64,000 bases of DNA from Bifidobacterium saguini DSM 23967. GTDB lineage: Bacteria > Actinomycetota > Actinomycetes > Actinomycetales > Bifidobacteriaceae. The notes under the pieces are model-generated. The model saw only the letters and a list, made by a program, of their open reading frames with translations, made no database searches and was not told where the DNA came from. The stretch lies in the NCBI RefSeq assembly GCF_000741715.1, contig NZ_JGZN01000006.1, positions 186,001-250,000 on the forward strand. Direction: 5' to 3'. The position numbers were made by a program, and so were the translations under genes. Positions 9,691-19,900 of the stretch are shown in pieces (the first letter of the stretch is position 1; each line of letters begins with the position of its first letter).

Positions 9691-10605
9691 TCAGCTCCAC
9701 AACGCCACGATCACCATATAGATGGCCACCATATGGCAGGCGTATCCGGCGACGGTGCCGCAGTGGAAGATCTCATGGAAACCGAAGATACGCGGCCAAG
9801 GATCTGGTTTGCGCAATGCGTAGACGATGGCACCCAGAATGTAGCAGGCTCCGCCCGCGCACAGCAGAATCACCACGGCAGGACCAGCATATGGTGAATT
9901 CCAGAACAGCATCATGAACGCCAGACCGTAGATGCCGAACACGATGTACACCACGGTGTACAGCCAGCGTGGAGCATTGATCCAAATCACATGAATAATC
10001 AGTGCGATCAGTGTGCACGACCACATGGAAGTAATAATGAAATTGCGCCAGAACGGTTCCAAGGCGAACGAAACCGGCGTATAGGTGCCTGCTATCAGCA
10101 GGAAGATGTTGACGTGATCGATGCGGCGAAGCACATCGGTAACATGGGGGCTCCAATCACCCAAGTGATAGCACGCGGAGTTCGTGAACAGAATCAACGA
10201 GGCGGTCATGAACACGGCGCACGCCCATTTGAGTCCGGCACCCTGCGCCAAACAGATCAGCACGATGCCTGCGGCCAGCGATAGGGGAGAGGCTACGGCA
10301 TGAATCCATCCACGCATGGCGGGCTTTGGACGCCCATGCACATCCAGACGAATCTTACGGGCCACTTCAGCTGGGGCGATGCCTTCGATTTTCAGCGCGC
10401 GGTTCTCGGCTTTGGCGAGCTTCTTACGTGCCTTCTCTTCAGCTTTGGCTCGTATGGCTTCGGCTTTGAACTGTGCCTTGGCGCGCACGGCGTCCGCCTT
10501 GGCCTGCAGCGCTTGTTCGCGTGCTTTGATGGCGATGGCGCGTTTCGCTTCGATGGTGGAATCCAGCTTGCTTGTGGCGTTGCTGCCGCTGTGTTCCTCT
10601 GCCAT
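9691..10605 (-). CDS. Hemolysin III / PAQR family membrane protein with long charged N-terminus
   Basis: Seven-helix membrane protein of the HlyIII (YqfA, PAQR) family, 304 residues. The membrane domain starts near residue 100 (RGWIHAVASPLSLAAGIVL). It keeps the family motifs with metal-type histidines: NSACYHLGDW, RRIDHVNIFLLIAGTYTPV and a late FGFHEIFHCGTVAGYACHMVA. Residues 1-90 are extra compared with typical members (about 220 residues) and are Ala/Lys/Glu-rich with repeated AKA, EAIRAKAEE and REQALQAKAD phrases, probably a long cytosolic helix. ATG with GGAGG site. Hemolytic activity is not implied. Confidence 0.88.
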   Translation of the reverse strand: MAEEHSGSNATSKLDSTIEAKRAIAIKAREQALQAKADAVRAKAQFKAEAIRAKAEEKARKKLAKAENRALKIEGIAPAEVARKIRLDVHGRPKPAMRGWIHAVASPLSLAAGIVLICLAQGAGLKWACAVFMTASLILFTNSACYHLGDWSPHVTDVLRRIDHVNIFLLIAGTYTPVSFALEPFWRNFIITSMWSCTLIALIIHVIWINAPRWLYTVVYIVFGIYGLAFMMLFWNSPYAGPAVVILLCAGGACYILGAIVYALRKPDPWPRIFGFHEIFHCGTVAGYACHMVAIYMVIVALWS

Positions 10606-10635
10606 GATTGCCCCTCCTGATGCAGTGCGAACATT

Positions 10636-10668
10636 GCTTACGTTACCGTAACCTACGTTAACGTAAGC
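10636..10668. promoter_or_regulatory. Inverted repeat upstream of the hemolysin III gene
   Basis: Perfect 10-bp arms GCTTACGTTA and TAACGTAAGC separated by 13 bases, which themselves contain further GTTA/TAAC phrases. It starts about 31 bases upstream of the gene start, where a repressor operator would lie. The shape is like TetR- or MerR-type sites; the regulator is unknown. Confidence 0.5.
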
Positions 10669-10854
10669 AGCTGGATTGTCAATGGCAACCCGCCATTTCC
10701 ATTCACATTATGACACCAAAGCAGGTTGCCAGCATGAGTCAGTTGACAGGTGTCCTCGCCTATGGCCTTACATGCTTTTCCGCTTCGAGCTAAGAGCATA
10801 ACAATGGCTACCGGTAACGCTCATTTCGCGAAGCCATTGCGTATGATGTAAGAC

Positions 10855-12342
10855 ATGGCTGATTTTTCACATATTCTTGCGACCCGCCCGGATTTCGACG
10901 ATGAGGACCGTGAATGGCTGCATCACCTGGTAGCTGATTGGCAGGTGATTGCCGACCTGAGTTTCGCTGATTTATTGCTGCTGGTACAGAACGGTGACGG
11001 CAAGTATGTGGTTGCCGAACAATGCCGCCCCTCCACAGTGATGACTCTTCGCGGCGAGGATGTAGTCGGCGATGTCATGCCCGACGACATGACCGGTGAA
11101 TTGGATGCCGCAATGCAGTCCAGCGTGGTATTCCGTTCCACCGTGCTGCGCTCCGTAGGCAAGGCCACGGTGTGCAACGTGTACGCTCCGGTGCGGCATA
11201 ACGGCAAAACGCTTGGTCTGGTGGTGCGTGAAACCAACATGGCCACACGAGAGTCCAACGGTCGTTATGAGTCGGAAAGCATCAACGCCGGCAAACAGCT
11301 CTATGAGATGATTCCGCGCGGCCAATTCCCATATCAGGATTCCGTGATGAGCCAGCGTCATATTGCTCGCGTGGCAGACGGTTTCATCATTCTGACCATC
11401 GACGGTGTGGTACGCTACGCGGCTCCCAATGCCATCAGCTGCTTCAGACGTCTGGGATTGCTGAACACCATGCCCGGCCAATACCTGAGCGAGCTGGGAA
11501 CCCAGTTGCTGAAGGAAAACGATCCGGTTCCCGAAACACTGCCGCTGGTGCTTTCCGGCAAGGCGGCCGTCGATTCCGAAATCAACGCGAACCGTTCCGC
11601 AGTCTCCATGCGCTCGCTGCCGCTGTACGACAACAACGGCCGTGTGGGCGCTATCATCCTGTGCCGTGATGTGACCGAACTGCGACGCCGTGAAAAGGAA
11701 CTGCAGACCAAGAACGCCACGATTTCCGAAATTCACCACCGTGTGAAGAACAACCTGCAGGCTGTGTCCGCCCTGCTGAGGCTGCAAGCTCGTAAGACCA
11801 AGTCCGAGGAAGTCAAGAAGGAGCTACAGGAGGCTCAGCGTCGCGTACAAACCATTGCAATGGTGCATGAAGGTTTGAGCCAGACCGCTGATGAGATCGT
11901 GGATTTCGACAAGGTTATTTCCAACCTGCTGCGCATGGCGGTGGATCTGGCCACAATGAAGGATCAACACATCAGCGTGAACTTCATGGGCAAGTTCGGC
12001 ATGATGCCGGCTCAGGATGCCACGCCGCTTTCCTTGGTGTTGACCGAGCTCATCACGAACTCCGTTGAACATGGATTCGAAGGGCGCAAGGAAGGCAACA
12101 TCACGATTTCCGTTGGACGTTCCGGCTCCAACCTCAACGTGGTGGTCGAGGACGATGGTACCGGTCTTGGCTCCGAAGAACAGGGCGGTATGGCACGATC
12201 CTCCGGATCCGGCTTGGGTACGCAAATCATCAACACCTTCGTTACCAACGATTTTGGCGGTTCCGTGCACTGGGAGCCGAGGCGTGAAGGAGGCACCCGC
12301 GTAGTGCTCGATATGAAGCTGCGCGCCGCTCAGGAAGAATAG
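10855..12342 (+). CDS. pdtaS: PdtaS-type sensor histidine kinase
   Basis: Cytosolic sensor kinase (495 residues, no membrane helix) with an N-terminal GAF-like domain (about 1-150), a PAS-like domain (about 165-275) and a HisKA_2/HWE-type transmitter. The phosphoacceptor lies in SEIHHRVKNNLQAVSALLRLQ (His294/295), followed by TELITNSVEHGFEG (N box) and DDGTGLG plus GSGLGTQII (G boxes). This matches mycobacterial PdtaS, whose partner is an ANTAR antiterminator; such a protein is encoded at 42470-43258. Weak Shine-Dalgarno. The spacer upstream (10669-10854) holds no clear promoter. Confidence 0.9.
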   Translation: MADFSHILATRPDFDDEDREWLHHLVADWQVIADLSFADLLLLVQNGDGKYVVAEQCRPSTVMTLRGEDVVGDVMPDDMTGELDAAMQSSVVFRSTVLRSVGKATVCNVYAPVRHNGKTLGLVVRETNMATRESNGRYESESINAGKQLYEMIPRGQFPYQDSVMSQRHIARVADGFIILTIDGVVRYAAPNAISCFRRLGLLNTMPGQYLSELGTQLLKENDPVPETLPLVLSGKAAVDSEINANRSAVSMRSLPLYDNNGRVGAIILCRDVTELRRREKELQTKNATISEIHHRVKNNLQAVSALLRLQARKTKSEEVKKELQEAQRRVQTIAMVHEGLSQTADEIVDFDKVISNLLRMAVDLATMKDQHISVNFMGKFGMMPAQDATPLSLVLTELITNSVEHGFEGRKEGNITISVGRSGSNLNVVVEDDGTGLGSEEQGGMARSSGSGLGTQIINTFVTNDFGGSVHWEPRREGGTRVVLDMKLRAAQEE

Positions 12343-12352
12343 TCTGTTCCCG

Positions 12353-12400
12353 ACTCCCCTTGTTGAGAGGGAGCCGTCAGCGGAGCTGCCTGAGGGGAGT
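12353..12400. repeat. GC-rich dispersed intergenic repeat, copy 2
   Basis: Bounded by ACTCCCCT and AGGGGAGT and containing GAGAGGGAGCCGTCAGCGGAG. It is related in layout and wording to the element at 8445-8500 and lies just after the pdtaS stop. Confidence 0.5.
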
Positions 12401-12415
12401 TAGCCCCACAAAAAG

Positions 12416-12443
12416 AGAGACCCTCCCGAATGGGAGGGTCTCT
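12416..12443. terminator. Bidirectional terminator between pdtaS and whiB1
   Basis: 12-bp perfect stem AGAGACCCTCCC/GGGAGGGTCTCT with loop GAAT. On the minus strand it is followed by CTTTTTG, making it a good terminator for the WhiB gene. Confidence 0.85.
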
Positions 12444-12474
12444 TCGTATACGACGGCGATATGCTACGCGAATA

Positions 12475-12753
12475 TCAGATTTGCATCTGCATGGCCTGCG
12501 AACGGCGGGCGCGCATGGCGCGACGCTTCAGCGCACGACGCTCATCCTCGCTCAAGCCGCCCCACACGCCGTAATCCTGATTGGTGTCCAACGCGCACTT
12601 CAGGCAAGCGTCAATCACCTTGCAGGTACGGCACACGGCCTTGGCTTCCTCAATCTGCTGGTATGCGGCACCGGTGTTGCCCACCGGGAAGAACAGTTCC
12701 GGATCCTTATCGCGACATGCGGCCTTGGCTCGCCAATCAAAAGCGCTGCTCAT
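12475..12753 (-). CDS. whiB1: WhiB1-like iron-sulfur transcription factor
   Basis: Small actinobacterial regulator (92 residues) that holds a [4Fe-4S] cluster and binds the sigma factor or DNA. The four cluster cysteines are Cys13, Cys41, Cys44 and Cys50, followed by the G[V/I]WGG turn (GVWGGLSEDERRALKRR) and a basic C-terminus. The sequence DPELFFPVGNTG with the QIEEAKAVCRTC block is closest to WhiB1. ATG with AAGGGAGG site. The subfamily is by recalled similarity; WhiB membership itself is certain. Confidence 0.93.
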   Translation of the reverse strand: MSSAFDWRAKAACRDKDPELFFPVGNTGAAYQQIEEAKAVCRTCKVIDACLKCALDTNQDYGVWGGLSEDERRALKRRAMRARRSQAMQMQI

Positions 12754-12866
12754 TGCTTGCCTCCCTTAAAAGCCACGTGGCTGATTGTTATTCCTTGATT
12801 CCTACACTAGGAAACCACGAACTGTGTCCATTTTCAAGAGGTTTCACTGAGAAAATATCAGGTATT

Positions 12867-14762
12867 TTATGAAGCGCACTGCACTAGTTGTGCCGATGAG
12901 CCGGTAATGAGCACGGCCCTGCCCGGGGTTTCGTAATCATGATGACCGAGTGATGTAAGTAATGAGGAAGGAATACCAGCCATAACATCAGCCGTTTTCT
13001 CGCCACTGGGAAACACGATTCTGGTGATGCAGTGTTCAGGGATTCGTATATGGCGTAAGGAAGAAGCGGTAAAAACCACGGTGATGGACGGATTCGCCAA
13101 AGCCTGCCTGAAATGCAACGCATGCTCATCGGTGAGAAACGGGTCAAACAAGCCATCGGCATCATCGACCAGCCACAATAATCTCGGTGGCTCAGGCGGT
13201 GCAGATATAGCTTCTCTGCAGGGAAAGCTACGTGAGGACTGATGAATGGTTTGCGTCCGCCAAATACCATGCACAGGTCTACTGATGCGTGCCACAAGCC
13301 CCTCAATATGCTCTACCTGTTCGGCAATAGTCTCCAAAACCGTGCTTTTGCCACGACCGTGACCGCCAATAATACCGATATTGCCGCGAAACGGATTCAA
13401 CATGGCATCACCCACCGTGATGCCGTCATCACACAGGCCGAACCAGATGAGGCGCTGATTGGCATGTTGTTGTGCGGCGAGCGCTTGCGGACGAGCGCGA
13501 ACAGCAACAGGCAGAGGAGCGGAGAATAGCTGAGGAGCCGTCTGCTTTCCCATGAATCGTGCAGTCAGCGCGATATTGCCGATAATGCTTCCCATATTGG
13601 CGGCGCTCGCGCAACGCAGGGCTACAACATGCTCGGAATCATTGCAGTAGGCGGCTCCTGGCATGGTGGGACTGATGCGTGACGCTCTGCCATCTCCTAA
13701 CAATTCGGCTGATTGAAGTTCATCGCGAACTCGAAGACAGATATTCATGGCCATATTGGCCTTCATATCGGCACTTATCTGACCCATTGGGTTTTGCGTA
13801 CATGCGATAAGATGCATGCCTAATGATCGTCCGAGGGAAGCGATTCGTACGAGACGGTTGATGTAATCCGGTAACTGGTCCTTCAATGCGTGGAATTCAT
13901 CGATAACCACGAATAATCGTGCTGGCGGGTCGGGCAGATCGTCGATATATGACGTGCGGTATTCGGCGGTAAGCCGCTCTCGACGTGTGAGTTCTCGTTC
14001 CAAGGCGCGCAATGCTCGGGTGGCATGGGCAAGGTCTAAATCGCACACGCTGCCGATGCAGTGCGGCAGTTGTTCGAGCTCTCTGAACGCCGAACCACCT
14101 TTGAAATCAAGGAATACAAAATTCAGACGGTCAGGCCCGTTGCGCGCGGCCAAAGCCAAACACCAGCTTTGCAGCAGCACGGATTTGCCGGAGCCGGTGG
14201 TCCCTGCCACAAGAGCATGTGGCCCCTGCCTGCGCAGGTTGACGATGCAGGGCCCATTCTCCGCCATGCCCAGCGGAGTGTCCCACTGAGGTGAGCCAAG
14301 CCAATAACGCACCATTGTTCTCCAAGGAAGGGAGTCGAATTCCAGTAATTGCTCTAGTTCGGCTGCCTGAATGACTGTGAAATCATACGAATATTGGGTG
14401 TGACGTGCTGCCGCAGGTGTGCTAAACAACGCGGCATCAGATGACTTACCGGCGCGAGCGGAATGATTGCGCGTACTATCCGATGGCGTATCAAGTGGGG
14501 GAGCAGGCAAGGAAACCAGTATGGAAGCCAGGCAGCCAACAGCTCCGGGCACGATCATGAGCGCATACAGCCAGTGTCCCTGCACAATCATGATTGCGAC
14601 CATTGTGATTTGCGCCAGAAGTGGAGCTGCCATCGCGAATGCCATAAGCCTCGCACGCCAACGATGATGCGACAGACCACGATGGCGGGATCGGCTCTGC
14701 CTTGTTCGAGCCGTGTGCGGTCGCTGTGCAATCTGGCCGTTTGATGCTGATGGTTTGCTCAT
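12867..14762 (-). CDS. EccC-like FtsK/SpoIIIE membrane ATPase
   Basis: 631 residues from ATG 14762, chosen because GGAGG lies 5 bases upstream; an upstream ATG (14798) has no such site. Two membrane helices (about 40-60 and 64-86) follow a basic N-terminus. The first ATPase domain has Walker A GTTGSGKS (187-194), DFKGGSAF, Walker B VVIDEFHAL (285-292) and IASLGRSLGMHLIACTQNP. A second domain has GGHGRGKS (466-473) and LVDDAD (531-536), and the protein ends in a PGRAVLITGSSAQLVQ motif. This order resembles type VII secretion ATPases (EccC/EssC) rather than chromosome-translocating FtsK, but is shorter than three-ATPase EccC. No WXG100, EccB, EccD or mycosin gene is visible nearby. Role unknown. 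Confidence 0.82.
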   Translation of the reverse strand: MSKPSASNGQIAQRPHTARTRQSRSRHRGLSHHRWRARLMAFAMAAPLLAQITMVAIMIVQGHWLYALMIVPGAVGCLASILVSLPAPPLDTPSDSTRNHSARAGKSSDAALFSTPAAARHTQYSYDFTVIQAAELEQLLEFDSLPWRTMVRYWLGSPQWDTPLGMAENGPCIVNLRRQGPHALVAGTTGSGKSVLLQSWCLALAARNGPDRLNFVFLDFKGGSAFRELEQLPHCIGSVCDLDLAHATRALRALERELTRRERLTAEYRTSYIDDLPDPPARLFVVIDEFHALKDQLPDYINRLVRIASLGRSLGMHLIACTQNPMGQISADMKANMAMNICLRVRDELQSAELLGDGRASRISPTMPGAAYCNDSEHVVALRCASAANMGSIIGNIALTARFMGKQTAPQLFSAPLPVAVRARPQALAAQQHANQRLIWFGLCDDGITVGDAMLNPFRGNIGIIGGHGRGKSTVLETIAEQVEHIEGLVARISRPVHGIWRTQTIHQSSRSFPCREAISAPPEPPRLLWLVDDADGLFDPFLTDEHALHFRQALANPSITVVFTASSLRHIRIPEHCITRIVFPSGEKTADVMAGIPSSLLTSLGHHDYETPGRAVLITGSSAQLVQCAS

Positions 14763-14915
14763 ACCTCCAGCGTGAAGGACACTGCCGCTGATGCGCAAGC
14801 TGAAACGGGGTATGTGGTTCTAGCTTGCCGAGTTATCCACATTGTCTGATGAATTGACCGATAGCGCACTTATGGCCACACGTCATACACCGGCCATAAG
14901 CCGATTGCATGCAGG

Positions 14916-16313
14916 TCAGCCTTCAGCCAGCGTGCCCACAGTGCCCGCGGCATGAGTGCCGGCAGCAAGCTGAGCGAACAATTCAGTGTTTTTCTCATCG
15001 TTCAACAATACCGATGAGCCAACGCCATCCACGTAATAATCAGGGTCGGTCCAATACACGCTGCCGGAAACGCCCTTGGAGCCAGTGGCGTCCTTAAACG
15101 CGAGCGCCATGTTAATCAGGCTCATCGTGGAGGCGTCTTCATCTACGGTCAGTGCTCCCAATCCGGCTTTGGCTACGGCCATGACCTTCTTGGGGTTCGT
15201 CAACGTTTCCTTGCTGGAGGCCTTTTGAATAACGGCGGCAATCACCTGACGCTGGCGGGCGTTGCGGCCGAAATCACCATTGGCGTCGGAATACCTCATA
15301 CGGGAGAATGCGAGTGCCACGCCGCCGTCCGCGTTATGGCAACCGGCCTGCCAGGTCAAACCGGAATAGGCATCTTCAACATCCTCGTCATAGCACAGCT
15401 GCACGCCGCCCAAAGCGTCCACGACCTGTTCCAGGCCGCCAAATTTAATCTGAGCCACATGATCGATTTTTTGGCCGGTAATATCTTCGACCTGCTGTAC
15501 TAGGGCTTTCTTGCCCACGGCCTGAGCCACGGCATTGATTTTCATGTATTGTCCGTCGACTTCCATTAAGGAGTCGCGCGGAATGGAGATCAGTGAGCTC
15601 GGGCCGCTCTTGGGCTTGGTCAATACCAGAATCGTGTCGGTACGGAAGCCGGAGATGTCACTGTTTGGGTCATCGCGTTCATCTGAACCGAGAATCAGCC
15701 ATGTGGATGCCGGCGTATCGGCGGTGTTGGTCAGCCAAGCGGTTTTGTTCAGCTGTCCGTCCACCCAATTCCAAGCGCTGAAGACACTAATGGCCAGAAT
15801 GGCCAGCACAAGAGCAAGAGCGCCTATGATGATATGCCTTGCCCGATGAGGTTTCATTGCATGCACGGCTGATGTGGTCCCAGCGCTGCGGGCAAAAGTC
15901 GCAGCCGATGATTTCGCGGTCGGCTGAATTTGATTGGAACGAATGGCGGTTGAACGACTCGCGTTGCGCGATGAACCGGTAGAACGTCTGGCGCGAGCGG
16001 GTGGAATGCTTTGCGGTGCATCATTATGATGGGCTGATTCGCTGATCTGCCGGCGAGTACTCGAGGGAGAGAAACTCGGTGCGGCTGAACGCCCCGATGA
16101 TGTGCGTCGGGAAGCGGGGGGAGCAAAAGATGCCGGAGCACTTTGCCCTGCATTGCCAATTGAACGTTGCGGCTGATAGGACGGCACAGAGGAAGGTGCT
16201 GCCGCGCTGGAGGATCGAGGGACCTGACCGGATGGCCTGGTACGGCGGCCGGCAGGAGGAGTGAAGCTTGGCGGATTAATGTACTGATCCGCTTCACCTG
16301 ATTCCTGCGTCAT
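14916..16313 (-). CDS. LytR-CpsA-Psr (LCP) family protein
   Basis: Phosphotransferase family that ligates lipid-linked glycopolymers to peptidoglycan outside the membrane. The start is ATG 16313 behind GGGAGG, giving 465 residues. The N-terminal 155 residues are cytosolic, Pro/Ser/Arg-rich and of low complexity. One membrane helix follows (HIIIGALALVLAILAISVFSAW), then the LCP domain with LGSDERDD, FRTDTILVLT, ISIPRDSLMEV, INAVAQAVG and the lipid-pocket arginines in FSRMRYSDANGDFGRNARQRQ. It sits with WhiB2, a glycosyltransferase and DUF5719, consistent with envelope glycan assembly. The long disordered N-terminus is larger than in most LCP proteins. Confidence 0.92.
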   Translation of the reverse strand: MTQESGEADQYINPPSFTPPAGRRTRPSGQVPRSSSAAAPSSVPSYQPQRSIGNAGQSAPASFAPPASRRTSSGRSAAPSFSPSSTRRQISESAHHNDAPQSIPPARARRSTGSSRNASRSTAIRSNQIQPTAKSSAATFARSAGTTSAVHAMKPHRARHIIIGALALVLAILAISVFSAWNWVDGQLNKTAWLTNTADTPASTWLILGSDERDDPNSDISGFRTDTILVLTKPKSGPSSLISIPRDSLMEVDGQYMKINAVAQAVGKKALVQQVEDITGQKIDHVAQIKFGGLEQVVDALGGVQLCYDEDVEDAYSGLTWQAGCHNADGGVALAFSRMRYSDANGDFGRNARQRQVIAAVIQKASSKETLTNPKKVMAVAKAGLGALTVDEDASTMSLINMALAFKDATGSKGVSGSVYWTDPDYYVDGVGSSVLLNDEKNTELFAQLAAGTHAAGTVGTLAEG

Positions 16314-16443
16314 GCAAAACCCTCCCAATGTCGTCGCTTGTCTGAATGACACTTTGGCACAGCGTTCGCCTGCGATAGCTGGGGTGCCTTGTTCCTACGC
16401 AGGAACGGCACATACGCGCCATAATTGACTCTTGCCGCACAGC

Positions 16444-16460
16444 GGTTTGTCAGACAAACC
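16444..16460. promoter_or_regulatory. 17-bp palindrome between the LCP and whiB2 genes
   Basis: GGTTTGTC, one base, GACAAACC: perfect 8-bp arms. A second short inverted repeat, GTTCCT/AGGAAC, lies near 16391-16406. Both are in the divergent promoter region and could be operators for either gene. Confidence 0.4.
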
Positions 16461-16584
16461 AGATGCTCTTATAGCACAAACTTCAATAAACATATGTATT
16501 GACACGAGAAGTAATTTGACAAACTCGAAGTAGCATGTGTGTAATTTAGGCGTTATGAAAAAGCTCAAAGGCAAGGAGGATCGC

Positions 16585-16884
16585 ATGTGGGGTGTGATCG
16601 ACGATTCCGCCGAAGAGCCATTGAATGAATTATGGGGACTGTTCAAGCCGGATGGCGATGTGTCATGGCAGCACAAGGCATTGTGCGCGCAGACCGACCC
16701 CGAAGCCTTTTTCCCGGAAAAAGGCGGCTCTACCCGCGACGCAAAGCGGGTATGCGCCAAATGCGAGGTGCGTGAACAATGCTTGAAGTGGGCCATCGAT
16801 CACGATGAACGATTCGGCATATGGGGCGGTATGAGCGAGCGTGAACGCCGCCGCTATAAGAAAGAGCACCGCGAGCAGGCATGA
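16585..16884 (+). CDS. whiB2: WhiB2/WhmD-like iron-sulfur regulator
   Basis: 99 residues from ATG 16585, chosen because AAGGAGGA lies directly upstream; the longer frame to 16537 would place that site inside the gene. Cluster cysteines are Cys34, Cys57, Cys60 and Cys66, then RFGIWGGMSERERRR. ALCAQTDPEAFFPEKGGSTRDAKRVC is the WhiB2/WhmD signature; in relatives this protein controls septation with WhiA. In mycobacteria whiB2 is also close to the Rv3259-type gene, here at 21659-22117, so the neighbourhood is conserved. Confidence 0.93.
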   Translation: MWGVIDDSAEEPLNELWGLFKPDGDVSWQHKALCAQTDPEAFFPEKGGSTRDAKRVCAKCEVREQCLKWAIDHDERFGIWGGMSERERRRYKKEHREQA

Positions 16885-16997
16885 TGCAGGCATGGTGCGC
16901 TTGCCGAATGAGTGACATGGCTCGCTAAGCAAACAGTCTGCGTGAAGTATGCGCGCATGCACAGCCCTTTCAAGGTTCATGCGTACACTGGGAGTTT

Positions 16998-19900
16998 ATG
17001 AGTTCAACAGCGAATAACGATATCCATAATGCTTTGGCCAATGCAATGGCTGCGCGTCCGTACACGCACAGGCAGGACGTGGATGCCGGAATTGTGGCCG
17101 TGGTGACCGTTGAAGACGATACCCGGTTCCTTGAAGCCACGTTGCACTCGTTGTTGACGCAAAGTGTGCTACCGGGTGTCATCGTTATTGCCGATGCTAC
17201 TGGCAGCACCACTCAATCATTAAAGACATCATTCGAGGTCATTCCCTCACCGTCCGGCCCGGTATTGCAAATGCCACAGGCCAAACAAGTCAGCATCCAG
17301 ATCGTGCGCGCCAAGGGAGCCCGCTCGTTCGGCGACGCAGTAGCGAAAGCCTTGACCAAAGCCGATCTTAACGGTTCAACTCGTGCCTTGTGGTTGCTGC
17401 ACGATGATTCACGCCCATCCGATGCATACTGTCTGGAGCACCTGCTTGAAGCATGGCGCAACGCGCCCGGTGCCAGTGTGCTGGGCTGCAAGCAATGCGA
17501 TTGGGAAGGCACCCAGCTTCATGACGTCGGCATGTATGCCGGTTCTCATGCCGTGCACTCGCTGGTGGTGGATGGCGAACCCGATCAGGAACAATATGAT
17601 GGCCGTCAGGATGTATTCGCGGTTTCCTTGGCTGGCGCACTCGTTTCGTTTGATGAATTCAAACGGCTGAAGATCAATTCATGGTTCACCACATATAGCG
17701 AATCCGTGGATTTCTGCCGTCGTGTGTGCTTGAGCGGTGGCCGAGTGGTGGTGGTGCCGAAGGCGGAGATTTCGCACCGCCGCGCCCGTTACGAGGGCGT
17801 GCGCAATCGCAACGGCGAGCCTCTGGACCATGAGCACACCAAATCCGCGGCAATGACCGTTGCCCGGACTCAGCAGCGTTACTTCTACACTGATGTGCAT
17901 ATGTCCACATGGATTCTGGTATGGCTATGGCGTTTGGTTCGTAGCTTTGGCGTGACCATCGCCTTGCTCTTCCGCAAACAGCCGTATCAGGCGCTGGTGC
18001 AATTGTGCTTGCCGTGGCTCGCGCTGACATCAATACCGGGAGCTATTCGTTCAAGGCGACTGGTGGCTCGCCAAAGCAAAGTCGGCATGTCCTCATTGCA
18101 GGTGCTCACTGCGGATCGTCGCCAAATCAAACAGTTCCATGATCGGCGTGATGCATTCCAAGCTCAGCGGAACCTTGTATTGCTGAGCCCTCTGGAGCGC
18201 GCGCATCTACGCGCACGCCTGGTACGCCGTTGGATTGCCGCCTGCTGCATGGCATTGTTCTGTTTCCTTGCAGTGATGCTGATGTACTGGTCAGTGTTCA
18301 AAGACGTATTCTCGGGCGGTTCCCTGTACTCGAATCGATTGCTGCCGACCGGTGCAAGCTTCAAACAGCTGGCGCAATCCGCCACAACGTTATGGGTATT
18401 CGGCTCCGGTACCGGTGTTCCGGCACCGCCTACGCCGTGGCTGCTTGTACTGTTGCTGGCCAGCGTGGTGACTTTCGGTCATGTCAGTGCGGCATTGGCG
18501 CTCATGTTGTTTGCATCCGCGCCATTGAGCGCGCTGTCTTTCTGGGCTTTGGCTGGTATTTTTACCCGTTCCAATGCGGTGCGCATTCTAGGCGGTCTGC
18601 TGTGGGCTTCCACCGGCGTGATGTTCGGATGGTATGCGCAGGCCGATCTGCCCATGCTGACGGTGCTGGTGTTCCTGCCGGCCGCTTTTGCCTTCGTATT
18701 CCGCGCCGTGGGCATGTACCATACGGAGGATCCGCTGAAGCCTCGTCCCTCGGTGCAGGCTGCCGCCATCGCCTCATTGTGCTTCGTGCCGGTTGTGGCC
18801 TCCGAGCCCCAATTGTTATTGGCGCTGATCGTGGCATTCCTCGCATTCCTGATGTTCGTGAAGCGCAAGCGTTCGGCATTGCTGTTGATTCCTGTACCGG
18901 CCGCTTTCGCCGTAGCCCCAACGCTCGTCAATTCGATTCGATATGCACAAGAAGGGGCATGGCGCCAGATCTTCGGCGATATCATGCAACCTTCCAGCGC
19001 GATGAATGGATCTCCTGCGGCGCTGAGCCTGTTTGATGCCGCTCAACGCGCATTGGGCTGGGACCCCATGTCCGGTCATGCTGTTGATGTGGCGTTGGCG
19101 GTATTGTTCGCGTTGATTACGCTGCTGGCCATTGTCTCATTGGTGTTGCCGTTTGCTTTGCGAGCTTCTCGACTGATGTGGGTGCTCATTGTATGCGGCG
19201 GCGCACTGTCCTTAGTCTCCAGTCGTGTGGCTATCGCCGTGGACTCCGATGGTGTTATCGCAGGTTCCGCCCAGCCGGGCAATCTCCTGATGATTCTTGG
19301 ATTCCTCTCCTGCACCTGTCTGGTTGCCGGTGGTGCGGTCAAGCGATTCAATCCATTGCATGTTTCGGCATCGGATGTTGAATCCGATGCGCAGGCGGCT
19401 GGCAATCAGCGCATGATTTCCGTGGGCCGTGTGGCGCTTGCGGTGGTGTTGTCCGCATGCGTGGCTGTGCAATGCTGGTATGGCGTTGTTCGTTACCAGG
19501 ATGAGGGACTGGGTGTTTCCAATGCCGGTCTGCCGATGGTGACCACTGATTATCTGCAATCCGGCGCTGACCATCGCGTACTTGCCATCAGTGCTGAAAC
19601 TCGCACGGCAGTCGATTATTCGGTGATGCGCACTTCCCGAGGCGATTTGATCGATAGTTCGCCGATTGCGCGCGCTCGTCTGCTGGATGGCAAGCATGAT
19701 GATGTCGATATGAAACTTGCTGAAGCCTGCGCGACGCTGCTGTCCAATCCGGATGAGCAAGCCATCGCCACTATCAGCGAGCTTGGATTCGGCGGCATCT
19801 ATGTGGTTGCCAATGGTCAGGCAAGCGAAGCCTCTTCACCTTATGAGCAGTTGAGCGCCAATATCGCGGCTTCCAATGGCACGCAATCTTTGGTGGCTAC

